Source: Spirodela intermedia
Taxonomy: Eukaryota > Streptophyta > Magnoliopsida > Alismatales > Araceae
Length of the DNA stretch: 64,000 bases
Assembly (NCBI GenBank): GCA_902729315.2
Contig: LR746265.1
Span: 4,258,892 to 4,322,891 of the forward strand
Direction: 5' to 3'
In this document: piece after piece, positions 36,401-47,800 of the stretch
How positions within the stretch are numbered: position 1 is the first letter of the stretch
How the letters are laid out: the number at the start of each line of letters is the position of its first letter
Notes under the pieces: model-generated
The model's input: only the letters and a program-made list of their open reading frames with translations
The model's database searches: none
What the model was told of the DNA's origin: nothing
Program-made: the position numbers and the translations under genes

Positions 36401-38525
36401 AACAATTTAGGTTCTATCTTTTCAGACAGAAACCATCATCAGATGATTGGGAATAAAATTTTATGATGATGAGGATGATGAACAGGGAAAAGGGTTGCTA
36501 GAAATGAATAAAACCTTGTCTGGTGTGGTGGCCAACAAATTGTAATTGAAACAGTATCAACGTTTCTCTCTGGTATTGATTGCTGTATTTACTCTACTTT
36601 TGTACGGTTTCGACTGCAGTTTAGATAACCTCCGAAGTAGACTATCATTTGGTATGTCAGAACTAATTACTAGAGGTAGTACATTATCGAAGAAGATATT
36701 GTGGGTTTTTGTTTTTGGTATGCTATGGTAACATTGCTATTGCTTGTGAACAGCTGTTGCTAAATGTGGCGATAATAATCTTTTTGCTTTAAATGGTACA
36801 GGATGATGAGTCTGCATTACTACAGCAGGCGATTGCAATGTCAGTTGACAATCCTGATGCTAGTCAATCCACTGGTATAGCTGATGCGAATATGTCAGAT
36901 GCAGATGACCAGGATTTGGCTATTGGTGAGTGTTGGCATACCCCTTTTGATTATCTGAATGCTGTCTAATTCATTTATAAATCAATACTATGGCATTGCA
37001 GATTATGAGGCGCTGTTTTCATTTAATTCTCTTGCTGTTGAATATTTTTAGAAAACAACGAAAAGGGTGTTGATTTCGCGGTGTTCATCCAATGTTTCTG
37101 GTGTACAGTAAAAGAAACCCATAATCTGAGTTTTTCCTGTTAGTCTGTAGATTTCTGCCTGAACCGTAACATTGAACAGACTACCTGTGACGCATGGTCT
37201 TGAACACAGTTTGATATTTATTTCAGGTCAATTTATATATGTTTCCTTGAAAGATTTCATGACATCTCATAGAAATTCACTGGCATAGAAATTGTCGAGA
37301 CGCATTGCTAAGTGTTCTAAACTTAACGGTGTTTATGATTGAGCGCTCAACTTAATTCATGAGGCTTATCCGATTTATCTTAGAGTAATATGGTAGTCCG
37401 TGATATCCATTATCTGTCACGATCATCTAAATATACATCAATAAAAACGCTTTGGCCAACTTTCAACTTTTTCATCCGTATTTGCTTAACAAAGAGCAGG
37501 TGTGATATTTCATATTCGTGTATCAAGACGTCTCCCCTTTCTGCAACCTGTCACACGGATTTGCCATACACTAGTAGCATTTTGGTTATTGTCTATTTAC
37601 GTATTGATGTCTCCCGTTTCTCAGCACTTCAAATGTCTGTGGAGGATAGTGGAAAAGATCTGTCAGCACAAACAGAAATGAACAAGGTCCTGGGAGATCA
37701 GTCGTTTATGTCGTCGATTCTTGCTTCGGTATGGTTAACTCAATTCCTTCGATGTGAATGGGTCACAATTATCATTTGCATATGATTTTTTTGACTATTA
37801 GACTTAAAATTTCCATGCAGCTGCCAGGTGTTGATCCTAACGATCCTTCTGTGAAAGATTTGATTGCGTCCTTGCAAGGTCAGCCTGAGGTACGAATCGT
37901 AATTCTATGTTGTTTCTTTTGCCTGTCCTCAAGAAATGTTTAGCATTTTCCAGACTCTGTGCTACAGATGAGCTAGCGCACATAAATTACATGGTCAAAC
38001 CTGCCAAAGGAAAGTAGCATTGTGATAATTGTTTTCTTAGAAGAGAAAATGATGTCAGTTCAAAATTTTAGCATTCCTCTGAAGTAATCCTTATCCTACT
38101 TTTAATTGAAGTCAATAAGATGAAAGGATACAGATTGTGGTTAGTTTTCTTAGACATGTACTCAGCTAACGCTGTTGTTTTCCACAGGTTTTGATTATGA
38201 TACATGGGTTTGGACAGTCTGGATTGTCTGATTGGTGTTATGTTGGGCATTAGTTACTTCGATTTCGGGAGAAAAGTTGTCATCCTTCAATGTTTAAAAA
38301 TGAGTTGTATTATTTTTAAATAGGTTTTTGATTTGAATGATGTTTAAAACGTAATGGCATACGTGAACATCGCAGTCTAGAAATCGGTTTATGAGGTGTA
38401 ATTTTACGTTTTTTTGTGGATATTCGTGAGTTACATGCAATCGTTATCACTCTGACAGTCATTTTTCTTTACCATAGGATAAGAAAAAGGAAGATAACCA
38501 AGACAACAAAGAGGAGAAACAATAA
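33401..38525 (+). CDS. RPN10: RPN10/PSMD4, 26S proteasome ubiquitin receptor
   Basis: Regulatory-particle subunit that binds polyubiquitin and steadies the base-lid contact. Exons 33401-33412, 33519-33632, 33790-33895, 34848-34962, 35041-35250, 35375-35678, 36802-36925, 37625-37728, 37821-37889 and 38478-38525 give 401 aa. The first coding exon is only 12 nt (MVLE). A VWA domain fills residues 1 to about 190 ([51 protein letters not shown]). After it come a nine-Ala run (201-209) and three ubiquitin-interacting motifs: about 225-238 ([15 protein letters not shown]), 290-304 ([14 protein letters not shown]) and 322-337 ([14 protein letters not shown]). The tail is Lys/Glu-rich ([15 protein letters not shown]). 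Exon 2 ends at 33632 before GCACTG, a GC donor with a weak intron side. Intron 6 (1.1 kb) holds no second gene that I can recognise. Confidence 0.95.
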
Positions 38526-41056
38526 TGCTCTTGGGGTGCCTCTGTGCTTATGCCCAACGGTATTTCTCTTTATGATTGTATTCTACTTTCACGCATTTCT
38601 TGTTTACAGTCAACAAAGAGGAGGAATCATCTTGTTGTTTCAAGTTTGATTTTTTTTACCAAAGCATGGAAACAATATTACGCAGCTGAAGAAGAGATGA
38701 TCCCTGTGAATTGATGTTTTCCTGCCTCAATGATATGTGATAATGATTGTCAAATTTTTGAAATCTGTACAACTTTATTGGGAATCCAGAATACGGTCTT
38801 AAATTATTGTAGTTGTGAACTACACTGTGATCAAAATATGCAGAAAAGGTATTGGGTTGGAGATAAATTATTCCTCTGAGGCATGTGGGTACTTGGGTTT
38901 TTTTATTTCCTCAAATGGCAAATATTTTCAATGTCAATGAGCTAATCTCCAGTTGGTCTGAGTAGTTGACAAAGAAAGTTGGGGAGTATCTGGAAGTTGA
39001 TGAAATTTTTACTGCTTCAGCTTTAGAGCATGGCGTAAATGGCATCGGCTTCTCTAAAAGATATCAATCAACATTATGTGCCCGCGTTCTTGACCTATTT
39101 TATGTTCAACTTGGAAAAAAAAGAAGGATTGAGATCAGATAATTGCTGGAATAAAAGTGAGAGAGATTTGAAGAAAAAATATTTGTGGGAAGAGAAGATT
39201 ATCAAAGGAAAAAGCAGCTGGTGACAAAAACGGAGGCCACTTTGTTACATCGCCTTTTATTTTGTAGATGACTGCCGAGCCTAAGAAAAGTCAACCTCTA
39301 GTCTCTCTGAAGCACTTGTTCTTTGTCGTTCTCCCTGCAATCAGGCGATTGCCCTGATCTCTGCACTATACTTCTCCATGCAGGCACACGGCCATTCTCC
39401 AGAAGATTGATAAAAGCACAACCTGTGAAGCTGCGACCCTGACGAAGTCCCCATATGTACGGCTTCCCTCTGTTGTCACCCTTCTATTGGTTGTGGGTCT
39501 CTGGTCTGGTCTCCAACTCTTCAACGCTTCATGTTGTTCAGAGCTGTCTAGAAGTGTGCCCCCTTTTAGAGGCTCCGTCTGCTAGAAGTCGATCGGATTT
39601 CCCATATCCAGGTTGTTTTTAAGCAAAGAGAGTTCATGTACACACGCCTGTTGAACTTTTAGGCATTCTACAGCCAGTCCGCTGAGCCGTCAGCCGCCAA
39701 CATTGTGGGGCTCTCGCGCCGGGCATGCGCGGAAAGGCGCCGACAGCCCCGCACGGCTACACGGCGATCGCTGGCGCTGCTTCCTTTAGGAGCCGGCGGT
39801 CGATGGCGCCGAGCCCGCGCCACCGAGCGATCTCGGCATGGGCGGACAGGTGCCGACGACCGCACGACGGCGCGGCCGTACCGTGCGGCTCTCCGCGCCG
39901 AGCTTACGGCGCTCGCGTACAGAGCTCATTCTGCAAAGATTAACGCGGAAAATAATGGAGAGTAATTTACATGCCCTGTGTACAGTCTCCATTGATGTCG
40001 ATAGCCGTCCGCTTCTCCCCCGGCGGCGTCTACACTGGCCTCATCTTCTACCTCCGTCCTATCCGTGTAAAGACGCGAGCTAGCGTCTGCCGGCCATTTC
40101 CACCTTCATCCCTTGAGATCCTCGGTCGGAGAGGGAAGATCTCTTCTCTCCAATCGGGTTCTTCTCTCCTCCCGCCGGCCAGAACCCCCCCCACACTTTT
40201 GGAAAGAAGGTCCCGGCCGTTCGGTGCCCTGCAACCATCAGACCCCGTCCTCTAAACGTCTGGGAACGCGTCCTTTCATGGGAAGACGCCTTTAGAGGAA
40301 AGCAGAGAGTTCTTGAATTGGGCCTCCACATCTCTAGAGAAATAGCTTTCGAGAAGTCTTCCTTACGTTGAAAAGCGTGGACAAGATGAGACGCTTTCAC
40401 ATGGAAGCATGTAATCTTCACCAACGTAATAGGAGTTGAAGAGAGGCAACGATAGTTCTCTAACACGGGTCACCGAGGCCGGCTTTCATGGACAACATGG
40501 ATACTCTTCCATGCATGAAAAGGGTGGTCGTTGTAGGCCAAGAGACCTCGGGCCCAGGGAGGGCTTTGATCAGACGGTCCCAGTAATCCCCAAAGCGAGC
40601 TCTCCATAATAGAAGGGGACCCTGAAGGCGCCCGAGCCCTCAGCTTCCTGGGCTGTACAGTCGTTCGTGATCTTATCCACGCGAAGGCGACGAGGACGGC
40701 CATTCAGGGTCTCATATTAGAGTCATCGTCTCTCCAACTTTGGAATTCTGAGGTTGCTCATACCCACTTAATCATCGTTCAAGCCCTCTCTTTTTAAGCA
40801 GGGGCTGAATGAATACAAGTCCAGTTCCCCGACTCCTCGAAAGTTGATGGATATTTCTTTAAAAAATAAAATAAAGGACACTTTGGTAATGGGTCTCTGT
40901 ATATTCTGGATTCGCCCGTGTCCCTACCAAATCACTTGCACCTGCCTCTCATCTGGTAGGGAGAAAGCGATAGAGAGAGGGAGAGGGAGAGAGAAAGATA
41001 CCACCTTCATCAAAACCTGGTCGAGAAGGAAGAGGGCGCATTGAAGGACAATAACC
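38526..41056. other. RPN10-ADF intergenic region
   Basis: AT-rich up to about 39650, then GC-rich (39661-39945) and moderately GC-rich to about 40720, then the ADF leader with a GA-rich patch at about 40970-41000. No gene could be recognised; the GC-rich open frames on both strands (for example reverse 40080-40466 and 40470-40703) match no family I know. Confidence 0.5.
39661..39945. other. Unidentified GC-rich island
   Basis: About 285 bp with strongly raised GC and many CG dinucleotides between AT-rich flanks. Open frames exist on both strands but none has a recognisable product, and no splice or tRNA/rRNA pattern was found. Confidence 0.5.
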
Positions 41057-41510
41057 ATGGCGATGGCTTTCAGGATGGTAAGTGTGCATCTCATGATATT
41101 CCTGTTAGACGATATTCCCCTCCTCTCACTCGAGATGTAGATCTCCGATCCGCCATTCTTCCTACCTTCTGCGTTTCATAGTTTGGATCCGGTGTTGTTG
41201 TTCTTCGTGGGTGACTCCTAAATCTCTGTGGATCGACTGCAGGCCACCATAGGAGTGAACGTGTCGGAGGAATGCAGGAAGTCGTTCATGGAGATGAAGT
41301 GGAAGAGGGTACACAGGTTCGTCGTCTACAAGATCGATGAGCGGTCGAGGGCCGTCACGGTGGACAAGGTCGGCGCTCCCGGAGCGGGCTACGAGGATCT
41401 CGCTGCCTCCCTCCCCGACGACGACTGCCGGTACGCCGTCTACGACTTCGACTTCGTCACCGTCGATAACTGTCCCCGGAGCAAGATCTTCTTCATTACA
41501 TGGTACGTAT

Positions 41511-41545
<35 letters not shown>

Positions 41546-41849
41546 CGGTGATGTCACCGAGATTACCAGGAGAATAGATATTCTCCTTCACAGTTTAGTG
41601 GGCTTTGAGATGGTCTTCTGCCTAGCTTTCCCGTCGAATGATCGACAAGAGCGTGATATTATGCGATCGGAGCGAATGATTCGAGAGAGTCCATGCAGGG
41701 CGCCTTCGGCCTCGAGGATTCGAGCGAAGATGCTGTACGCCACGCTGAAGGAAGGTCTGCGGAGGGTTCTGGAGGGGGTCCACTACGACATGCAGGCCAC
41801 CGATCCCACCGAGATGGGCATCGACGTCATCAGGAGCCGGGCCAGGTAG
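41057..41849 (+). CDS. ADF5: Actin-depolymerizing factor, subclass III (ADF5-like)
   Basis: ADF/cofilin-fold actin-binding protein. Exons 41057-41077, 41243-41502 and 41699-41849 give 143 aa, the normal ADF length. The MAMAFRMAT start, VSEECRKSFMEMKWKRVHRF, RYAVYDFDFVTVDNC and GLRRVLEGVHYDMQATDPTE match the ADF5 branch rather than the ADF1/4 type. Members of that branch in Arabidopsis bundle or stabilise F-actin instead of severing it; that activity is inferred here from similarity. The 21-nt first exon ending in Met is the usual ADF architecture. At the exon 2/3 join the common Trp-Ser-Pro reads Trp-Ala-Pro. Intron 2 begins with a CT tract (about 41514-41541). A GA-rich leader lies before the ATG. 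Confidence 0.94.
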
Positions 41850-42164
41850 ATGACGACCGCCCAAGATGAGAGATAGCGAGGTTCCTCCATTAACTCCGCT
41901 TCTTCTTCTTCATCATCTTCTTCTTCTTCTTCCTCCTCCTCCTCTTCCCTTGACTACTGAGATGGTTTATCACTGTGCATATCACACAGCTGCGGTTTCT
42001 TGTGTACGGTCTTAGAACGGCTCGAGGGGGCTGTTGCTATCTTAGCGGCATCTTAGTTCTCTACGTGGATGTAGGCTTGATACTACTCCTCTGATTAATA
42101 TATCCAACCCAAATGACCGGAGGAAAATCAAGAACATGGTAATTTAAACGAACGTGTGTGTGTG

Positions 42165-42167
<3 letters not shown>

Positions 42168-42196
<29 letters not shown>
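42168..42196. repeat. (GA)n microsatellite
   Basis: GA dinucleotide run directly after a short (GT)n run, in the ADF 3' flank. Confidence 0.95.
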
Positions 42197-42200
<4 letters not shown>

Positions 42201-43094
42201 GCGCATAAAGTATTACGTCTATGTTGGTGTATCCTCGCTAAGGCTTAAGTTCTCGACAACCGCTACAACTTTATTAATAAATATGACTGTTCTTGAGCAG
42301 GACTGGTTCGAATAGTCGTTTCCAGACCCGAATGTGGGCAAAGTGTGAAGGTGAGTCAGTCTGATCCAAAGAATCAACTTCGAACAAGGTTTGGACTTTA
42401 AAAAAAATGCAACCCAGAAAGTAAAAACCATGCTAAAGAAAGGAAATGTGTGGCTCAGCTCGCTGGGGGACAACCAAACAGCCTCAGATGCAGGTCGGCG
42501 AGAGCTTCTAATCCATGGGGAGACGCTGATCAAACAAATAAACATAAAAAATAATGCTTGCACTATTCTTGAGTTTGTTTTTTTATTAATCAAAATAAAT
42601 AAATAAATGACGATATATTAAAGATAGATCAAGCAATGACGACATCTACAAGAGATTGTGTTGATAATCTCCCTTCTTCTTGGGATGTGGCAACCAAAAA
42701 ATCCTGATTTATTTATTTTTGTTACTTGAGTATTATATGTACACATATTTTTTTCAATCTTTGCCAACCATGCGGGCATTAACAAAGTGATAAAATCTTA
42801 ATTGACAAACTCCAAACATGGATAAGGAGTCTCCACCACCCAAGAACTCTGATTTTATGTAAGATTTAGGGTTTTTTGCCTTTGTTTATCACGCCTATTT
42901 AGCATTTCTCATCATTTTTTCCCTTTTAAAATCCTTCTCCATCGTCAAAGAGTGTGGGGGATGTTTTGCAGGTTCTTGGCTTGACGTCTACTGCTTTGGG
43001 CAGTGCTCAATAGGTGTAATCAGGTCCATCTTAGTCCAATAGCAAGTGCGGCACATGCAGATTATGTACAAAGAGGGGGAAGAAGGATGGAACG

Positions 43095-43168
43095 ATATAT
43101 ATATATATATATATTTATTTATTCCATTTATATATATATATATTTATTTATTTATTTATTCCATTTAA
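43095..43168. repeat. TA/TTTA microsatellite, duplicated
   Basis: (TA)n then TTTA units and ATTCCATTTA, the whole block occurring twice in tandem with different repeat numbers. Confidence 0.85.
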
Positions 43169-43530
43169 CGACATGGGTAACTGCATGGGAATGGGGATTT
43201 TCAGAAAAAAGGATAAAAATACGCCATGTTATAGTTTAACACCGCTTTAATTGTTATCAAATATAGCTATTCTTAATTAAATAATTTTATATTTCTAAGT
43301 TAAATAACTAATAAAATCTTATAGGAAGATTTTTTATTATTTATTTTTTTTATACCATCTCATGATATGGGCAACCTCATGGGAATGGGAATATATTCAG
43401 TAAAAAGGAGAAAACCACGCCATGTTGTCATGTAATATTATTATTAGACTAATTTAACGCTACTTTTAATTGATATCAAATATTAGTATTCATAATTAAA
43501 TATTTATATATTTTTAATTTATATAAGGAA
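43169..43530. repeat. Two diverged direct repeats, about 150-170 bp
   Basis: Copies near 43169-43320 and 43358-43530 share a GACATGGGTAACTGCATGGG-like start, GAATGGG, TTCAG(A/T)AAAAAGGA, CGCCATGTT, then AATT-rich sequence with TATCAAATAT and TTAATTAAAT. Possibly remnants of an AT-rich non-autonomous element; no terminal inverted repeats recognised. Confidence 0.7.
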
Positions 43531-43793
43531 TAAATTATTCAAATCTGTCATAGATAAAGAAACACCGATTATTCCTGGAATATGCAAAAAATATGGTATT
43601 GTTAAAGTTTTACTCAGATAACCCTAAAAAATGTTAAATTGTATGCCGGGCAACCGCGGTTTTCAAGAAGCTACGAACTGGTACCCGCCTTGGCCCCTAG
43701 CCCCCTCTCCACACCTCTTTCCATCCCCGCCGCCGCGGCGTCTCCTCCCGCCTGACCGTCTCTCTCTTTCTCCTTCCCTACCTCCCTTCCACG

Positions 43794-43796
<3 letters not shown>

Positions 43797-43840
<44 letters not shown>
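43797..43840. repeat. Long (CT)n tract in the RH28 leader
   Basis: More than 20 CT units about 140 bp before the 5'-UTR intron donor; CT-rich leaders and core promoters are common in plant genes. Confidence 0.93.
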
Positions 43841-43846
<6 letters not shown>

Positions 43847-43932
43847 TCTCTCTACCCTTTCTTCCCTCCCTTCCACTCTTTCTCTACCGCAGTTTTCTGC
43901 GGAGTAGCGGCCGCTGTGCGTGGGCGGTGATC

Positions 43933-43974
43933 ATGTGTGAGGCCGTTGCGACAGCCCTTCGACGGAGAAGTTAA
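43933..43974 (+). CDS. 13-codon upstream ORF in the RH28 5' UTR
   Basis: ATG at 43933 reads MCEAVATALRRRS and stops at 43972-43974, ten bases before the 5'-UTR intron donor. It would lie in the leader if transcription starts near the CT tract. Translation is not shown by sequence alone. Confidence 0.4.
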   Translation: MCEAVATALRRRS

Positions 43975-43984
43975 TTTATTGTCG

Positions 43985-44841
43985 GTGAGTTCCATGCTTG
44001 CAACTCATTTTCAATCACGTGCTCTCTGAGCTCCATCGCGCGAGTGTGCTTGTTTTGTTTTGTTGTTTTCCCGGTGATTAATCATCACAGCGCGTTTCGC
44101 CTCGGATATTTGGAGTCTTTCACTCAGTGAGATTTTTGAAGTTGAACTGGGTTCGTGATTGGGTTGTTGGGATGTCTAGCGTACACTCTCCGTACGATTT
44201 TTGCTTATCATTACCATCATACGACTCGGTTGACTATTATGATATAAACGTTAGAGGAACGGAGTGTAGGGAGCGGTGTTCGATTGATCTCTGAAGAAAG
44301 CTGTTCGACCTTATAGCTATTTTTATCTGTTATTTTCTATTATTCTGTACTCCGTTGAAATTTTACCGTGGACGATGCTGGATTCGATTTTCGATGTCTC
44401 GTTTCTGTATTTTGGAATTTTAAATGCTGATGGATGAGGTTGATATGTTTCTCTGACTTTGCACCGGGTGTGTTTTGTGAGCAGACTGGCACAGCCAAGT
44501 CTCGTCTGCGACTGTTCGCTGGACGCTATTTCTCAGATATAGTTTGGTCAGATGACTAATTATCTAGGTCTTTTTATTCTTTAGACTGGTTTTTGATTTT
44601 TGTGTGACCCTGGATGCCCTCAGAGTTTGGTGTTTAATTGCCATCCTCGTTTCTTTGTTTATCTTTTGACGTTATAAATTCATTATAAAATAGCTGTTGT
44701 AGATAGAGTGGATTTTCTAAGCAGATCTGAAGCTTTTTCTTTTGCTTAAATTGAAAATTTATGTATCAACTTATTCTCTTTTTCTGTGTTTAATTTATTA
44801 TCTGGCAGTCTTTGGTATAAATATTTTCCCTCTATTGCCAG
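43985..44841 (+). other. RH28 5'-UTR intron
   Basis: A strong donor CG|GTGAGT at 43985 and acceptor TTGCCAG at 44841 frame an 857-nt intron between a non-coding first exon and the exon with the ATG at 44884. Leader introns of this kind often raise expression in plants. Inferred from splice-site quality. Confidence 0.65.
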
Positions 44842-44883
44842 GATCCTGTCATTGTGAACAAACAGAAAGCGAGAGTATTAGTC

Positions 44884-47800
44884 ATGTCTCCTAACTTTTG
44901 GTTTGATGTGAGCTCTGACGAGGAGGTAGATATTAAGGATACACGAGCAGGACAGTCTGAGTCGCCTTGGGAATTTTCTTCCTACTCGGAGTCTGTTTTA
45001 GAGGAACATGCACGAAAGAAAACCACTTCTATCGATACCAAGATCACCAAAGCACTCCAGGAACGCCCAGTCTCCCTTCCTAATCCAGACAGCGACAGTG
45101 AATGCGAAGAGGAAGAATACAAAGAAGAAGCCACCGATGAGGTTCTTCCAACAGCCGCCAAAGCAAGAAGGAAGGTGAGACAATCAGCTACGTATACGCT
45201 CGGCCATTCTTTAGGGCGTCACTGAGGAAAAAAGATGCCTCATATCAGAGTCAAGTGACCTGGATTGTGTTTTTTCATGTTAGGGAAAAAAGGACGAACG
45301 GTTTTCTCTTCAGAACAAGTGGGCGCTTTAGACTATTTTCATGCACGGTATAAAGGTCTAATTTACGTTGACTATTTTCAGGAAAAACACAAAAGTGGGA
45401 AAGCAGATAATGAAGCTCCATACAGTTCCCCTTCTGGTTTCTTTGCGTCATCTGAAGGAGCTTCATTCAGCGCTAATTCTTTTCTGGAGCTTAATCTCTC
45501 TCGCCCTTTGCTCAGAGCATGCGAATCCTTGGGATATCAGAAACCAACACCAATCCAGGTATTGAATTTATTCTCCATGATCAATTGTCCGTTATGATTC
45601 AGAAACTTGATTCAGTGGAATTGCTGATGGTCAATTTTCTGATGTAGGCTTTTTTTCCCTTTCATGCTCCTCTAGAATGTTTCAGATGATGATCTAATTT
45701 CATGGAACGCTCTATTGATATCCATTGAAGGAAACTGGCAGTAAAATCTATACAATTCAATTGATCTTGACCAATTTTCACTAGTTGAATGGCATCATGA
45801 CCGTGACCTTTCAGCATCAAGAATAGCTTTGAAAGCTATGTAATTATATGTGTAAAAATAAGTAACTAGTGCAACTGTGCTTCTACCTATTTCCCTCTTT
45901 TTTCTAGATTCTTTTCGTTGTTGTGCTAACTTTGAGGTGTTCTTTCCTGTTGTATGTGTCCAAACTATAATCTAGGGAGCAGTTTGGTCAGTGCGATACA
46001 TACTGCCTTGTTGAGTCTTAGCGTGGCCAGGTTCCCTGTACCATCTGATACATTGTTGACTTCCATGAGTGACCAGCCTGGAAACTTTATCTAATTTGTG
46101 TGTTGGACCTGGCAACCTAACGTTTATTTGATTAGATCTAATGATGTTATTGCTGAAATTGCGTTCCCTAGTGGCTAAATCCTGTATCAACTTTATAGTG
46201 GATATTAGTTTAACTCATCTTAAGTGCGAATAGCTTCTAGTTTGATAGTCTATTACTCAAAAGTGGGGATAGATGTTAGGAATAAAAATGATGCTTTGAT
46301 CCTTACATGATATTTAGTGGTTCCGGCCATTGTGAAATGAAGATAAGTGCAGGGCCGAATCAGACTTCATGCTCAGCTATTTGCGCAGTTTCCCATCAAT
46401 TTCTTTGAGTTTTATTCCTTGAAAAACGCTCTTGAGGTGGGAGACAGCATGTTAAACTAAATCACTGCATGGGATGATATTCACCGTGCCTAGAATCCAC
46501 TGTTTACAGATAGGACTTCTGGGGTATTTAATCCCATTTGCTCCCCTAGCTTACTTGTCTCATTTTCAGTGTCAGCCCACCACGATGCTTTTGCCAGTGA
46601 TGTGCTTTCTGATCTCTATGCATTTTACTTGTCGACTGGCAACTCTCTCAGGAACATGTGCTTAACGTAGTCTCGGCCGCCTGATTTATTATTGTGTCAT
46701 TACTGTGCTACAAACCTTGAGTTTTTAGTGTGCTTAAATTTAATTTAATTTATTCAACTTTAAATACTTTGAAAATTAATGATTTTTGAAAGGAAACATT
46801 TATCTTCTTTGGATTTTATCTCCTTCGTAGGCAGCTTGCATACCATTGGCATTAACTGGTCGTGATGTGTGTGGTAGTGCTGTAACGGGATCTGGAAAGG
46901 TATGGGTGTAAATATATTATTATGTAGTGTAAAAATATTGTTATGCACATTGATTAATTGCTGTTCACTATCTTGTTGAAACTTGGGCTGCCTTATTAGT
47001 CACGATTTTTTTCATTTTTCTTATTTAGACGGCTGCTTTCTCGTTACCTGTCCTGGAGCGTCTTCTTTTTCGCCCTAAACGTGTGCTTGCGATTCGGGTG
47101 CTTATTCTTACTCCAACTCGGGAGTTAGCAGTACAGTACGTACCTTACTTTTATGCAAATACATCTTGTATTAATGTACTTCTAGGTGGTTACTGTCATG
47201 TAGTAATAAGTGGATGTTCCAGACATCCATATTCTGTATATTGTAAATAATTTCTTTTTATGTTTTGATCACCTTTTAAAGTTGTTGCAATGTTTTGGTG
47301 TCTTGCTGTTACCCTGCCCCACTAGTTACTTGGATAGTTGGAATCCGGTTAGTTGGTTAGAATGTCAAACCCCGATCTGATCTTGATTGGCCAATCCAAG
47401 CCTTCTTAAACCCTGCCACTCCAGTCATTCAGGCCAGCTTGGTGTGGTTGGATTTGTCGTTTTTATGTCAGGACTGGCTGATTCAAGGACGAATTGCCTA
47501 GTTTGAGTTTCATTAAAAGAAATATATCTATCCAGAAGGGATCCGAATCCCTCTCCCTAGAAAATAAAATAAAATCAGGTTGGCGGTTGATTCCTATCTG
47601 AATCTGGCACTGCTGGTTCTAAGCACATCTTCCGTCTCTTGTTATTTTTCTAGGGACAACTGTATTGCTTGCGGAACTTTATTTCCTGCTAATTTTTTTG
47701 TATAGTTACGTGTTTGTCTTTAGTTTCTACTTAAGATCTTAAGAAAACGATGCACAAAGCTGGTAATATGAGGTATATTCATACTAAAAAGTGGTATCTT

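Larger units (their letters stand above)
41850..43932. other. ADF-RH28 intergenic region
   Basis: ADF 3' UTR with a TTC/TCC-rich patch (about 41897-41946), a GT/GA microsatellite (about 42154-42196), AT-rich sequence with TA runs (43095-43168), two diverged direct repeats (43169-43530) and the RH28 leader with a long CT tract. No gene seen. Confidence 0.6.
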
